A DNA stretch of 64,000 nt from the NCBI GenBank assembly GCA_963970005.1, contig CAXAMN010021596.1, positions 973,521 through 1,037,520 on the forward strand. Reading direction: 5' to 3'. Source of the DNA: Durusdinium trenchii (taxonomy: Eukaryota; Sar; Dinophyceae; Suessiales; Symbiodiniaceae). The notes beneath the pieces were generated by a model that did not search any database, had not been told where the DNA came from, and was given only the letters and a program-made list of their open reading frames with translations. Both the position numbers and the translations under genes were made by a program. Positions within the stretch are counted from its first letter, which is position 1. Every line of letters begins with the position of its first letter. Of the stretch, positions 12,791 to 26,082 are shown piece after piece.

Positions 12791-13087
12791 CGTGTCTCAG
12801 CTTCAATTTGCAAGGGCTTACGGACCATCACATACCAGCTTTAATGACCTTGCATCTATACATGTATGTAATATAGCACGGTCTAACTTTAACTAGATTC
12901 TCTCACGATCTTTCAAGGCTCAAAAGCTTGGGTGACCGCAACCTTGCAGGTGACATTGAAATCCCTGACTCCAGACGGACTGACTGGCTGGCTGGCTGGC
13001 TGGCTGACTTGCCAAATGCCATGAACATCCATGAACATAAACAAACAAACAAATGGATGAGACGCATCGTCCCTCTTGTTTTCTGAA

Positions 13088-13160
13088 GTAACAAGAAGCT
13101 AGTAGAAACAACTGCACCGCTAGTAGTGACAGGTGCCTTACTAGTAGTAACAAGAAGCTA
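13088..13160. repeat. CTAGTA-type minisatellite, block 2 (inverted)
   Basis: The reverse-complement orientation of the same units (AACAAGAAGCTAGTAG and GGTGCCTTACTAGTAG). Confidence 0.85.
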
Positions 13161-13638
13161 TTAACTTAAATTCTCTTGCACCGCGTGTCTGGGAGTCGAT
13201 TTGTACTGCGTGCGGCCTGACTTTCATCTTGCAGCTGGTCCGTCTGTTGCCAGGCAGAGTCGCTTAGCCCGACCAAGGTTTGACGAAGCCGGATGCCCTC
13301 ACCATTCTCTGGGGCCTAGGCAAAGCAAACTGTCAATGGAGCTCCCCCAGGAGAAAAACATCGTCAATCCACAACATCGTCAATCCACAACGTCAGCGCG
13401 GACCTATATATATATACATACATTGGATTAGAATGTAAGTTTGGGATCCCACAAGCTATGAACAGTGTAGATCCAAAAGCTGCTCAACGTGCATTTCAAG
13501 AAGGTCACACTATACCGCAAACGAAGGTTTGTTACAAGTACACATCCCATGTCGCAACACATCTGCCATACGTCCTGCCTGTGGACCGCCCAGTTGCCCA
13601 ACTTCGAAAATCTCAGACCGGTCCTGAACGAAAGGCCC

Positions 13639-13712
13639 ACTAGGAGCGATCGGACGCTACTAGGGGCTCCTGGCATCGCTACTAGTAACAAGAAGCTACT
13701 AGGAGCCCCAAG
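13639..13712. repeat. CTAGTA-type minisatellite, block 3 (inverted)
   Basis: The units read ACGCTACTAGGGGCTCCTGG, CATCGCTACTAGTAACAAG and AAGCTACTAGGAGCCCC, in inverted orientation relative to block 1. Confidence 0.85.
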
Positions 13713-14455
13713 GCTGGACATGACTTCCAGCCCTCACTAGTCACTAGCACATCACATTCTGCGGCTGGCTAAGTGTCTAAGTGTATTGCCTGTACGCGAA
13801 GACCAAAAGTAACGAAGCATCCAACTGTATATTTACGTGCTGGCTCCATGCCTGCATGAACTTCAGGAACTCGACAATTGCGATCTTCCACCAGCCCCCC
13901 GAGCGAGGCGCATGCTGGGGCAGCACACCTTGAGGCCACCATGCATCAACAATCAGCCTTCGCAATAAATGCCATCGCATTTCTCGAAACCTGTTTGTTC
14001 ACCCCGTTATCTCAACTCTTCTCTCTCTGTCAGTGACTGCCATGACTGTATTCAAAAATTGAATAAACAATTCAGGGGTGCATCATTGGACCCTTTTGAT
14101 ATCGCCTGCCAGCATTTTGGAGCGCAGCCAAAGGATGAGACTTTGGCGCACTCGCGGAATCGTGCAAACCCAGTCCAGCCGCACAGGTGATCTCCTGAAT
14201 TCTGCAGCATGTGATGTTGAATGGTTGCCATTTTCTCATGTACTAGTAGCTTGGAGGCCATCACTATTTGGTTTAGTATATATACTCACGTATTCTCTAG
14301 TTCACTTCATGCATGCACTCCAGCTGTCCGCATAGACATCCGCAACACTGGTATTCGGGCGTGTGGATCTTGTAACTGACCCTTGAGGGGACATCTATAA
14401 CCCAGTGGCAGCAGGTGGCACCATAGTGCCATAGTGAAGGCGGGGCCCGGTGACC

Positions 14456-14531
14456 AACTAGGAACAAGGACGCTACTAGGGGCTTCTGGACTTACTAGTA
14501 ATAAGAAGCTATTAGAAACAAGAAGCTAAGA
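14456..14531. repeat. CTAGTA-type minisatellite, block 4 (inverted)
   Basis: The units read AACAAGGACGCTACTAGGGG and CTTACTAGTAATAAGAAGC, with the last unit decayed to CTATTAG. Confidence 0.85.
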
Positions 14532-16053
14532 ATTAGAATTACTGTAAGATTTACTTCATGTATATAACTTCATGACGAGGCTCCCCTCACCGCGTGTTTC
14601 CATCACCTTGGCTGGAGATGGAAAAGCAGCTCTGGAAAATGATCGACAATCCATTGGCAACATAAAGGTATGAATACTATGGAGTTTGTGTCCAAATTGT
14701 AGGTAACAAAAAAGAGCCAATTTAGATACTTGAGCTTTACTTGAAATCTCAACATGCTCCCTGTTTCGAAAGCAGCCCCTCTCCTCTGTCTGTCTGCACC
14801 TTGTCTTAGTGTCACCTCCACAAAACTATTGAAATAAATTGGATGACGCTCTTGGCAAGTCCTTTGGCCTATCTTCCGGGTGGCTATTTCCAACATTCAA
14901 AAGTGAAACAAGCCACGAAGAACCCCTAAACAAAACGATGCTTTGCGCCTTTCGGACATGTTCATGTCGAATGACACGGCCAATTCACTAGGCATCGGTT
15001 TTGTCTTAGTTGACCATGGCAGCTTTATTTTTACGTAGATTTCTAGTGCCGACCTAACCCGGCCCTATGTCAACACAGTGAATGCAACATCGTGAATGCA
15101 AATGTTGCCAAGGCACAAAGCGAAGCCCTTCTATGGTTTCACGCTGGAGCCCGCGCTCCAGGTGATCATCAGCAGCAACCTCGTTATGATATGCAAATGC
15201 TTTCGGTTGTTATAAAGGGTCAGGGCAAGCAAGTCACCTTGATTCCGAGAGCTGTAGGGCCCACGATTGGTGCATTCAGGACACCAGCTCTCAACCCATT
15301 TAGATCAATGGTCCAGTTTGATTCGCTGAATCTAGTTTCTAGCGGTCACTGTGATTCTTCTCAGGCGCCCTCGCCCTGGTATTTGCAGAGTGAGCCCATA
15401 TCTCGCGAACCCACCGAAACATACCGAAACCACTTGCGTTGGTACCTTGGGAGCCTTCACTTCGTCGGGTCTGCGCAAGCCATGAGCTGCAGCAAGGTGG
15501 GCGAAGAGCCGGTTCCTGGAAGGTGGATCCCGGATCTCTTTGTGACATTTTGTGACATGGAGATCACCTCTGTAACACCAAGCTCGCTGGAGGATCACAG
15601 CTACCCTAAGCAGGAAGGCTTTGAACTACCACTGCCGTGTGATCAGATTAAAACACTGATTCACTCATTTCCTTGACAACGCCCTCAAACACACATCCGC
15701 CCCACCCTCAGCAACTAGAAAAGATGTGGAAAACCATGGCACCTAAGAAATCTACCATCGATATAGCAATTTAGTAAGCAAACTTTGCAGCAAATCCAGG
15801 CTTGACTTAAGAAACAAACGATTTGCATTCCACCTGTAATTAGCTTGTAGCTTACCGTATTGCTTACCAAGACCAAGTTCAATATGCGTAATAAACTGCA
15901 AGCTGGTTAGAAACTTGCCATACTCTGACTCTTGTGCATGAATTGATCACGGCCTTGACGGAAGAGCCGCACCACAGCTGCTGCAATAGACTTCGCCACT
16001 TGGATCAGTTGAATTATCAAACTCTGGCAGGTCACCTGGCACATGAGCCAAAA

Positions 16054-16113
16054 AGCGTCCTTGCTCCTATTAGCGATGCCAGGAGCCCCTAGTAGCTTCT
16101 TGTTCCTAGTAGA
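16054..16113. repeat. CTAGTA-type minisatellite, block 5
   Basis: The units GCGTCCTTGCTCCTATTA, GCGATGCCAGGAGCCCCTAG and GCTTCTTGTTCCTAGTA follow one another exactly. Confidence 0.88.
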
Positions 16114-16751
16114 GCCAAAAAGCTCAATTTATCTTTATGTAAATGTTACTTCGCCAGGCTCGCCAGGAGGATGGTGCAAAGACTATATTCTAATTTCTCA
16201 TTGTGCTGAGCAAGGTGCCTAGTCTCGCCTACAGTCATGTAGGCTCACAATTTCCCTACAAACAACCTGCGCACCGCTTGCAAAGCTGATTTAGCACTAT
16301 CATGGCCAAAGATGGCGGTATTTCTGACCAGTGCATGGACCAAAGGAACTTCCAATCTGGGATGGCCTCCCAAGCTTGTGCTGCTTGGCTCGGAGGTTTG
16401 CATGGCTCCAGGTTGCAGGGTCACCTGCTGACCTTCTATACTGAAGACCTCACAGAGAAAACCAAAAAAACAACTAAACTCAAGTATACAGTGCACGCAT
16501 ATATAACTCAAGCATGCATTGCAAGTCAGCTCCCGCACAACTTCTGAGATCTCCCGCAGTCTGATGCTGGGCAATGAATTGTAGGAGCTTCCTATCACCT
16601 GTCGGACGCGGTGATCGGCAATTGCATCAGGAAACTACGAAACGTTTGGAAAGGCTCTTGGAGGAAGGAACTAGACTTCTGGAGTAAACTTTCAGGGTCA
16701 TTGAAAAAGCCTTGGCCTGATTACCCAAGTGTCTGAGTCCGCATGATGAAA

Positions 16752-17720
16752 CTACAAAGTAAATGACAATACAGATTGGCACGACAGGAAGGGCACTCTC
16801 AAAAGCCTCCATGTCCCTGCCTGGCCTAGCCACTTCCGCAGCTGTCGGTCATATCGCAGCAGCTCACCTACAGCCAAGCCAACATGACTGTCTGACTGTC
16901 GCTTTATCTTGACGCCCAGCCAGGGTTCACACACCGAGAGCCCAAGATCCACCCCGTTGTGCCAGCCTGCAGCCACAGAACCACCGTTGAGCGCCACCTC
17001 ACGCACCAAGCCGGCAAGGAGCAAAGCATCACTCATGGCGTCGCAGTGTTTCCATCCCGTCTTTTGCTCCTGCGGACGGATCTCGGGATTGAGGGGCTTA
17101 GGGCATTGGCCCGTGGGGCCAACACACACTGCAGTTGTTTGTGCTCTTGCACTAGGACCACTGGCTTGACCGGTTTGACAGACCTTTTCGAGATACCCGG
17201 GCCTCGCTTACAATTGCTGTGTAGGCCTGGCTGAACAAAATACTACAAGCAATTGTGCAGTTTCCATCATTCCATGCAGAGTGTGCCCAGGTTGAAGTGA
17301 TAAACAATTGCACAGGAAGCGCACTAGGAAACGCATATTGCGCAATAGTGCACGAAAGACTACATACATGAAGCTTCCTACAACAACTCTTTCACCATGA
17401 GCATCTTCCTGTGGATGTGGCTTCGTGTCGGCAGCATGTAGAACATCTTTGACAGTTGGGGCCAGTTGCCCAGTGGCAAGCAAGGTGAAATGCCGGCCAG
17501 TAAAATCAGAATGAAATGGTCTGGGGCCTGCACTACTGAGCGAAATGCGTACGTGAGAAACAACATTTGAAGATCTAGCGGCTCTAGCGGGCCATTTTGC
17601 GACCGCCAAGGCTCCACCAGCTTGACGGCCTCAAAAAAACAAATGACGACATAAACGGCAAGACCTACCATCCGGGCCCACTCGCGTGGTTCATTGTGGA
17701 CGCACAATTTGGCTTGTTGC
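16752..17720 (-). CDS. candidate exons, partly membrane-spanning
   Basis: About 17720-17430 encodes EWARMVGLAVYVVICFFEAV followed by a second hydrophobic stretch, APDHFILILLAG, which suggests membrane helices. About 17040-16850 encodes AMSDALLLAGLVREVALNGG and GVDLGLSVCEPWLGVKIK, a plausible soluble segment. Both are on the minus strand like the large membrane gene upstream and could be its distal exons or a separate gene. I do not recognise a family. Confidence 0.35.
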
Positions 17721-17959
17721 TTGGTTTCACATCTCAGAATCGGGCTGCTTTGCAGGTGTCACAAGTCCGGCGGTGCCAACTGAGGCCCAAAAAACACCTG
17801 GCTGCTCCGTCATGGGCCCCATTCCATGTTGCCCCTCAAATGCATGACCTCTCGAAAGGAAACCGCCTGTACAACCATGCCAACAGTTTTATCCAAATAG
17901 ATCCAAATAGTTATATACTGTGCGTAGTTGCCGTTCCTTGGCAAAGGTGAGCACTCAAA

Positions 17960-19030
17960 TTCACTCTAGTATACTCTAGTCTTTCTTGCTCATGTTTCTG
18001 ACTTTCTCGATGCAATCACTGACTGGATGAGGTCGGTGAAATCTCTTTGTAGTGCAAGCTTCAGTTTTACCCCCTAGCACAGTTGCAAAGTCTGTCCGAA
18101 CAAAATTCTGTCGGAAGACTCCGCTGCAACATGTGTGCAGGCGGTACCTCTGTCACCCCATTGGACGGGCAAAAAAGTTACCAAAGTGGGTTTAAGAGAT
18201 CATCAAAGACATGATATCATCACAGGGGTTGAGAGCTTCGTCACGAGTATGAATTGAACAGATCCTTGTACCAAGGCAGCTGAGATGGATGGATACTATA
18301 GCACAAGTCAAGCCTCACAAACCTTCACAATGTCATCCCGCATTGGCCGAAAAGCATCAACAAAAGCAAACACAAAAAACAATTCCGCTGACACTTTCAC
18401 ACTGCGTCCTTTTCTTGAAAGCAGGCTCTCCCAAGAGTCGTATCAAGTCCACGATGCTGCGGCAAGGCTGCTGCAAAGGGACAACACTGGTGGATCCATG
18501 CAGGATCGGTTTTCTGTTGAAGTCTGACTGATTGCAGGCTATGGCATGGTCAAACTAACGGCGGCAATATACATGCGCAGCAGCTACTCGGACAACGCAA
18601 AATGATCGCTCTCTGGCTGCTGATCCGTTGTGCAACAAACATACATGCGTGCGAGATGCATGTTGATTGAACACATACAAAGGCATGGCACAGTGGCTAC
18701 CAACGTCCACAGCTTGTGCCAGGTCACGTGGAGTTGTCCTACGAGTGCCACGGCGGATCCGTCATGAGTCTTTTTGAAAGATGCTGCCACTGCTGTTGAA
18801 AATGGCTTACACTGTGCCGTGATGTTCCCACCCCACACCAACAAACAAATTACTCCTTCGGGTAAACCATGCTACACCACCACGGACCACAATTGGATCC
18901 ATGATGATCCATGTAACCTGGCATAACGTGCCGACATTCGTCGGTACGAGGAGCTGTGTGAAATAGAACGTGGGAAGCGGGCAAGGTATGCAAACCACTG
19001 CGAGAGATTTTTGAGAACACCCACAGGCCC
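17960..19030. other. intergenic or intronic, nothing firm
   Basis: Only short open frames are visible. A minus-strand frame near 18900-18810 (VVRGGVAWFTRRSNLF) could be a small exon, but no splice signals or homology support it. Confidence 0.3.
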
Positions 19031-19210
19031 ACAGCACATTAACTGAAGCGGCACAAATCAATACTTGGCAGCCTTGGGGCCTTGGCTGTTGGAAACAAGG
19101 CCAAGAGATGGTGGGAAGAAAATGGAACAAAGCGAACATGACCCGACCAAGCCACATCAAAAAGCCAATGTCGGTCATCCTCAAGGGCCGCAGGAACCAG
19201 TTGATCTCCT

Positions 19211-22200
19211 CTAAGGTCTAGGTCCAGACCCACCTTCTGGTGGATCTGGTCGTTCATCGGTCGGTGCTCCTGGCCCTGAAGGTACTGAAGACATACCATC
19301 CGTGGTATTGTTAGCGTCCAAGTTGTTGGGTCCGATGCCGTAGATGTCGATCAATCCCAACTCCAATCCCATAGCACTCACAGGAATGGACTTGTTGTTC
19401 ATGAACGTCAAACCTGGGGGCGCGGTGCAAGTGCCCAACCACAGGACGTAGTTGACCAACAACTTTGCAGAAAAAGAACACACCATACAACACGGAGTGA
19501 GATGCTCAAGCTGAGGGGCAAGTACTGGAAACGTGAGATGCAGAGTGCGAAGACAAAATGCCCGTCACCTCTTCAAGATCGTTTACTACCAGCATTTGGA
19601 ATTCCACCCTGGCAGGACTGCTGAACAGGATCATCACGTCTTCTGCAAGGACCGGATCGCCTGCTAGCTTCGCCAAGCCTCGATGGCAGCAATGTCCAGG
19701 GTTTAGAGACGCTAGGGGTGTGTGGGGGCCTGTGCAGCATACTCAACCAAGCTGAGACTTTTCCCTATTGGCGCCAATGACTTTTTAGTTATTTATCCTG
19801 CTTCTCTGCGGTTAGTCCCAGGTCACATCCGAGCTGTTCCCCAGGTTTGCATCTGCATCGCTGAGTTGAGTCCCATTCAACCACTCGTTGGAATTATGAT
19901 GCATTCATGCACCCTACCCGGCTGATTCTGCTTGTGACCAATTGAACAAGCGGGTCATCAGCAAGCCATCACGTGTAGTACCGACTCATGCTCAGCAAAG
20001 TGCATAGCCGCTTGCGTTGACTAGCTCTAAGTCTGCGCTAATATATAAACGGTGCTCTTTCAGGTGTTGGATGAAAACACTTCAACAGCAGTCCCATTCT
20101 AAAGGATTAATCACCTGCCGTGCTGCACTGCTGGAGGGCTTGCCGCAGCTCGAAGGCGTATGAGTTGAACAAATCCACGTCTGTCTTTGTGTGTTCGAGC
20201 AATCCTTCAACAATTGAAGAGCCCTCGTCATCTGCGCAATGATATGCTCCCCTTGCCTTGCAAATTGAGCGAGGGAGCGATCCCCACCCGTTTTCAGTGG
20301 ATTTGGATCCGTGCAGAAGTATTGGCGGAGATTGTGCAGACTCACAAATGATGAACATCTCATTTGAGATATCCACTTCCTGAACATTCCAGTGGGAAGT
20401 GGCCAGGCTCTGGTGCCTACCAGGGCGGGCCTACCAAATGTTTGAAGATCAACCAGCTAGCATGGAAATCATGGAAAGTTTTCGAGGGTCGGGCACGAGA
20501 TGCCGCACAAGAGTGGCACAAAAAAGTCATGGAATCAAATGAAATCAGATTGATTAAGCAAACTCTAGAGACATAGATGCAGTCTACCACTTCTTCGCAA
20601 CTTCTTCCCTGAGGCATAGGACATCTCAAGTCTTGCTCGCTGCTGGTCGTCGAGTCGCATCCGCATGTCATGGGACAAAAGAAGGCTAGAGTCTTGAAGC
20701 CCCAATCAAACAATGGGCTCCACTGATAGCCTGACGTGAGGGAGCAAATCTCGCTTCAGAAGGTCTGCCCCACTGTCCCACTGAAGGTCTGCCTAGGGCC
20801 TAGACCAGGAACAGAACTCATCGAGACAAGAGACAAGTTCCCCAGGAGATGTTCTGAGCGTCGAGGACTTGGTGGAAATCACAGCCATGATCCCACATCG
20901 CCTCTGCCAGAAGAAGTGTCTCGCTCTGTCCATGTAGTTCGCCGCTGTTGTTGAAAGCATTTCCGAATCTACGGAGGCTGCTGGTCCACGAGATCCTAAC
21001 ATCTCAAAAGGATTCAAAAGGATCAGATTGGCCCACACACTGACCTACACCTATACCACCTGAGACCTAAAGCAATGACACAAAGTATGGCCAAATTGAG
21101 GGAAGCATCCAAGGAGCATATCCTCGAAGCTGTTCAGCAGATTTCTCCTGGCATGTGGCCTCCTTGGCTCATGAGGCTTGGGGGCGCATGCGAACAAAGA
21201 GTCCCTCAACAAAACCACCAGTTTTCTCGAATTCTCTCCTGAAATGAAACTGGATCTGGCTCTCACGATAGAAAGAAATGGGAATTCATGTGTGCACACT
21301 GCCGTGAGCAGCAAAAGAAAAACGCATTGTGGCAGCTGACAGAACGGCAACAGCATCTGCCCCATTATGGAGAAACACAACATGCCAGTGCATCAGACTG
21401 AGCATCTTGCAGCTTTGCCTTGTAGGTGCTAGACGACAAGCACTGTCCAGTGTTGAAAGGGCAACCCTGCACAAACATGAACTCACCTCCGGGATCAGAG
21501 CAACCACAAGTATCGGAGCAAAGCATACGTGACAGAAAGCCGCGACCACCATCCAAGCCCCAGTCTGGCAAAGTTGTGATAGAGTTGCAAAAAGGTGCCA
21601 CGTCAGAACATGTGCTAATACTATAATTTCCAAAGCCATCTCGCAAGTAGTTCATCATTGTCTCATCGTGAGCGGCAAGGTCTGTACAACTTGGATTGCC
21701 CTCACCGAGTTGTTCATCTAGATTGAGTGCTTGCAAGTCTTCCATCGCCAAGGGGTCTGCCACCCACACGGCAAAATCCACATGAGGCCCTGGAGTGAAT
21801 CCACCAGCTGCACCGATGGCCTGCTCCGTGCGGAAGTTGCTCGCCGTGACGCGACTGGTGTTGGGGCTCATGGCTGTGGGTGCCAAAAGGGTGATGCCGC
21901 GCTTGTCGACGGTCCAAATGAAACCCTTGTTTCCACCACACATGGCATTACTCACTGCAGAAAGTGTGGAGGACATCGGCATCAACATCAAGGTAGATAC
22001 GCCTTGGAGTTGCTTCAGGGTGGCCCAAGTAATGCCCAAGTAAATCAATGTGTTTAAAGCACACGACCTGAGACGACCTGATTAATGACCTCGGGTGGCT
22101 CAGTTTATCTCAGTTTGCTCTTTGGTTCACCAAGCGTGGAACCAGGCTCCTTAGGCCGATCCTGTATATAATTCAAGGTGATTGGGCGGAAATTATGTTC

Positions 22201-24723
22201 ACTATTCTGCTATTGTTGCATATTGCTGCCCTTCAAAAATCCGTGCTTAACTAGAACGACTACCTACCACTGCTGCTGCTGCTACTACTACTACTCCTAC
22301 TCCTACTACTACTACTACTACTACCACTGCCAATACCACTATAAATTATTCTTGCCGCTGTGCTTCTATTCAGACTCCCTCGATTGTTTGCTAGGGGGGT
22401 GTAGCGACTTCCCAAGCGTGGCACACCTGTCGTAGGTATCGTAGGTATGCTGCCCTCAGACCGTGCCTACAGCTAGAGCTTCCGTCCCAGACTGAGCTTG
22501 ACATGCTCTGCACTCTGGATGGCACACTTGCGTTCTCAGCAGATTGTCTTGCCATGTTTTCTGGAGTCTATGGTCTACAGATTGCAACCACAGGCTGCAG
22601 GTGCTACTGTATCAAGTTTTGGCACCTGCCTTACTTGTTTCAAGCCAGTAGTGCGAATCCACCAGCCAGGGCTTGAACTCAGGGGGTACTAACCTGCTTC
22701 GATGATCTGATCTGAGAGAGCAATCAGCAAGTCAAACAAAAAAGTTTTGGCAAGCATACCAAGAGGCAAATCGTAACGAATGGAACCACCACAAAAATCA
22801 TGACCGATTTGAGATCAGCCCCCTTGTAGCGGCGATAGGGTGGTATCCTCAAAGGTTCCAAGTGAGACCTTGCATGGACACTTGCTACCACAAAGTATCA
22901 CAAAAACACAATTTTGAGAACTCATCAAATCAAACACCCACAATTTCCGCTCTGCCGCCAAGACCTGAGAAATCCAAAGAATCTCGATAAACCGGTAGGG
23001 GGCACCAATCGGGATCCAAAGAGAAATACAGAACTTGACAAAACTGATGTTCCAATATTGTAGTTAAGCAAATGTCCGCAAGTGCATCTCAGGTACATCA
23101 GACTCTTGCCAGCAGTTGTGGCCAATGCAGCAAAAATATAGTTGTCAATATCGAGAATTATGCCCAATGAAACGGTATTGAGAATGAGGTCCGTTATGTT
23201 CACGGTGTAGACCAAGAAAAATGACCCCACGTAGAGCAGAAGCGCTGCTGCTATCAATCGATAGAGGAGAAGAAAAAAGCTCAGGAGCTTTCGGCCAGAC
23301 GAGGCTGTGGTGAGCCTGAATTCCAAAACCTGTGTGAAGGGATTTTCCCTCATTTTCATGTGGCTGGCGCCTGTGGGGATGGCCATGATCCCACGATGAA
23401 GGGCCAAGGCTTGACTGATCTCTTTTGCAACCATCATGTACCAACAAAGCAAGGCAACCACACAAAGCGTTTGCCCAGTGAAAAGGGCGGCAAAGCCATT
23501 GGCCTCCGGCTTTAAGTACTTCCGGATTTCATCATGGAGAGTGACTTGAATTCCTGACCTAAACTGCTGTCTTGGTATTTCCAAGGTGGTAGACACTGCA
23601 ACTGAACAACCCAAATAAATGCTCGCGGAGGCAAGAGTGCTGCCGGAGGCTGAAGCCCCAAGAGACAAACTACAAACTATATATATAAAACTATAACTCA
23701 AACTATATACTGCTTCCAGTCCAAGTGACAAATGCAAGGATTTGTCACCATCGCAAACACGTTCTACCAATGATTTGCCAAGAATCCTGTCGTATACGCT
23801 GAAGGAGTGGCCATAAGAATTCCTCCACCCAACCGCCTCTTGTACGATTGAATCTGTGACCTCTGGGTCTAAGAAGTTATTCCAAGCAATGCCCACCTGA
23901 GCCAAACCTTCAAACCACTACAAACGCTTCATGAAATGTGATATATAAATATAAGCTATAAGCATACGTGTAAATGAGTTTCTGTTAGAGTTTTTAAATA
24001 ACCAAATATATATATATATATATGCGCCTGAGAGCAAAAATGAACAAACGGGTTGCCTGCCTCCGCAATATTCCACAATGTGGATTTGAGGATGGAGACT
24101 TGAGAAATATCGCACTGCTTACCCCAAAAAACAACTAGGGCGCCAACGGATGCATTTTGTCAGCTGTCGGCATTGTGTCCAAGCAACGGTACAAACTCTT
24201 CCGATCCCTTTAGCTGTAACGTCTTCTAAACAGACTCTGCAAATTGCAAACAGGAAAAAACGAAAGAATTCCACTGTACATCATCAAAATGCTCTGCCTT
24301 GTGAAGCTGGGTCACATACACACACTGCATCAGAACGGTCATGAATACCAGGAGCATGGTTTGGACAGTCCCTGCGCGACCCAGTTGTGTAGTGCCCCCA
24401 AGCACAGCAAGGTCCCATGTGGAATCTTCAAAGCGATAGTACTCCTTGTTGTTGGAGGGTGAGACAGGGGCTCGCAGTCTGCCCTCCAACCTAATAGCGA
24501 TGACCTCCAAACTAGAAAAGGGGAGCTTTTGATAGCTTTGGTCAGGCAGTGAGGGGTGGAACTCCAGCAGCCAGTCCTGTGGGGAATAAGACTCAGTGCT
24601 CAGCCGCCTCTTCTGCACAAGGGAGCTAGCAGAGTGCTGCGAGAAAAACCTTACTCCGCATTGGTGCTGGCGTCTCCAGCAGCTATAGCAGCTGTCGCAC
24701 AAAACAAGAAGTGCTCGGCACAT
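19211..24723 (-). CDS. dinoflagellate-type multipass membrane protein with Cys-rich ectodomain
   Basis: The first clear exon ends at 24316 and carries STWDLAVLGGTTQLGRAGTV and the helix TMLLVFMTVLMQCVYV. It joins at a GTGACC donor and a CAG acceptor (intron 24315-23897) to VGIAWNNFLDPEVTDSI, keeping frame and sense. The next coding block, 23896 to about 22990, has several helices: QTLCVVALLCWYMMVAKE, then SQALALHRGIMAIP, then LYVGSFFLVYTVNITDLILN, then GIILDIDNYIFAALATT. A retained intron with TATATA repeats lies near 23715-23550. About 22040-21420 encodes an extracellular region with CGGNKGFIWTVDKRGI and the Cys cluster LCSDTCGCSDPGGEF. About 19450-19215 (TCTAPPGLTFMNNKSIP) may be a distal exon. 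From memory this layout matches an expanded family of hypothetical dinoflagellate membrane proteins. Its function is unknown. Confidence 0.62.
20107..20384 (-). CDS. exon of unknown protein
   Basis: The minus-strand frame from about 20384 contains EVDISNEMFIICESAQSPPI and DVDLFNSYAFELRQALQQC, and ends with a GTGATT donor at about 20120. It reads as a genuine exon. By position it could be an internal exon of the large membrane protein gene or belong to another gene. Confidence 0.4.
22270..22330. repeat. CTG/CTA/CTC trinucleotide microsatellite
   Basis: A run of CTG units passes into CTA units interrupted by CTC. It lies in the intron-like gap between the membrane and Cys-rich exons of the 19-25 kb gene. 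Confidence 0.9.
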
Positions 24724-25649
24724 AAAACAAGCACTTAATGATGTGTGACATGAAAGGGAATGACCACCACTGGCAGGTAGCTGTTGCTTGATTGCCCTGA
24801 AATGCCCTGAGCAAGCCTACCATCCACCTCGATTAAATCTTGATTCAATCTATGACTTCCAAGAGAGGCCGGGGCGGGGTTCAGCCTCAACCAAGCGGAT
24901 CAAGGAGTCAAACCCACAAGCTTGGCTCTGCTTCAGGTTAGTTGCTCCTGATCGAATCTTGGGCTGGAGGTCCCAGTGCCAGTGCTGCTGCTGCTGCCAG
25001 TGCTGGTAAATGCTGCGTTGTTGCTGGTGTTTCTGACTGTTAATTACTATTCCAATCGCTTTTGTTGCTCTCAAAAGGAGCCCGCATCTCCAAACTTCAA
25101 ATGTATCACTGCCTTTCGTCTAGCAGTCTCCTTGCCAAACTTGTAAGCGGTTCCAAGTTATAACACCAATTCGTTTTTAAAAAAAGCATTGACAACACCC
25201 GCTAACATCTCCCTGTGTCCATGCCCCCAGTTCTCAACCCAACCAAAATGCGGCCAAGAAGCTTCTTGATTTCTTTGGTCCCTGTCACTGAGGAATCGGT
25301 GTGCCGGGCTCCCACTCTGCTGTCAGGCGAGTCCTCGAGCTCTTCACCTTCCAAGCTGATGCCAAGGTGACCGCTGTCCTCAGGGGTGATTTACATAGTG
25401 AGACACTGCGCAGCGCGAAACATATTGCATACAACTCCCTTCTCAAGTTGCAATCTGCAATGAGGAACCGCACCTGCGACTGTGCAACAAGCACCAGCTG
25501 AATCCACTCGCCACTGGCTAAAATCTTTCCACCAGGGTAGCATGTGCTTTGCATGTTCTTTGCGTGTTTAATATAGGTTGAATGGCTAGAATCTACAAGT
25601 ACAAGTACTGGTCCACGCAGGAGCAAGTTTCAAGGTTCTATTGTCCTTC

Positions 25650-26082
25650 GTATGGCGTACGATAAGCTTGCAATGGCACACGGACACAGAACAATCCCGT
25701 CATGGTGTTGCAAACGAATTCTCGGACCAGTTCTTGCCAAGAATCCTGCAAAGAATCCTGCATATAGTCGTCAAGGTTCACTTCTCGCATTGGATCTGCT
25801 GTCGCTCGCTGCTGCTGCTGCATAAGTTCTTCCAATGCTGATAGACGTTCATGAAGATCGCAATCCAGAATCATGTGGATAGTGCCTAGTTAGTCGAATG
25901 GGCAAAGCACAAAATGTAAGCTGCAAGCATGAACGTCCTGCTGCAAATCTAGGTGACCGATTTCTTTGCATTATACCTAGGTGCTTTCCAAGCGTGAGAA
26001 GCGCTCTTCGAACTCTTTCAGGATCGCAAGTTCCTTGTGGGTTTCCATGGTTCGCAGCACGAAGCGAGCAGCTTCTGAGATG
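25650..26082 (-). CDS. two helical exons, function unknown
   Basis: About 26082-25975 encodes SEAARFVLRTMETHKELAIL and KEFEERFSRLEST. About 25874-25720 encodes DLHERLSALEELMQQQQRAT, then REVNLDDYMQDSLQDSWQEL. Both are acidic, helical and coiled-coil-like and lie close together on the minus strand. The first ends at an in-frame TAG next to GTATAA, so the junction is unresolved. No domain is recognised. Confidence 0.42.

Larger units (their letters stand above)
13160..16700. other. gene-poor stretch with minisatellite insertions
   Basis: Apart from CTAGTA-type minisatellite blocks at 13639, 14456 and 16054, I find only short open frames. The longest, 15092-15676 on the plus strand, begins with GTG, is Ser/Pro-rich with no recognisable domain, and overlaps equally long minus-strand frames. 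It is not called a gene. Confidence 0.4.

Noticed and set aside
15092..15676. Plus-strand gene of 194 codons
   Set aside because: It begins with GTG, has no recognised domain, and competing minus-strand frames of similar length overlap it.
25285..25626. Minus-strand frame next to the 25.6-26.1 kb exons
   Set aside because: A plus-strand frame over the same bases looks equally coding-like, so neither can be chosen without transcripts.
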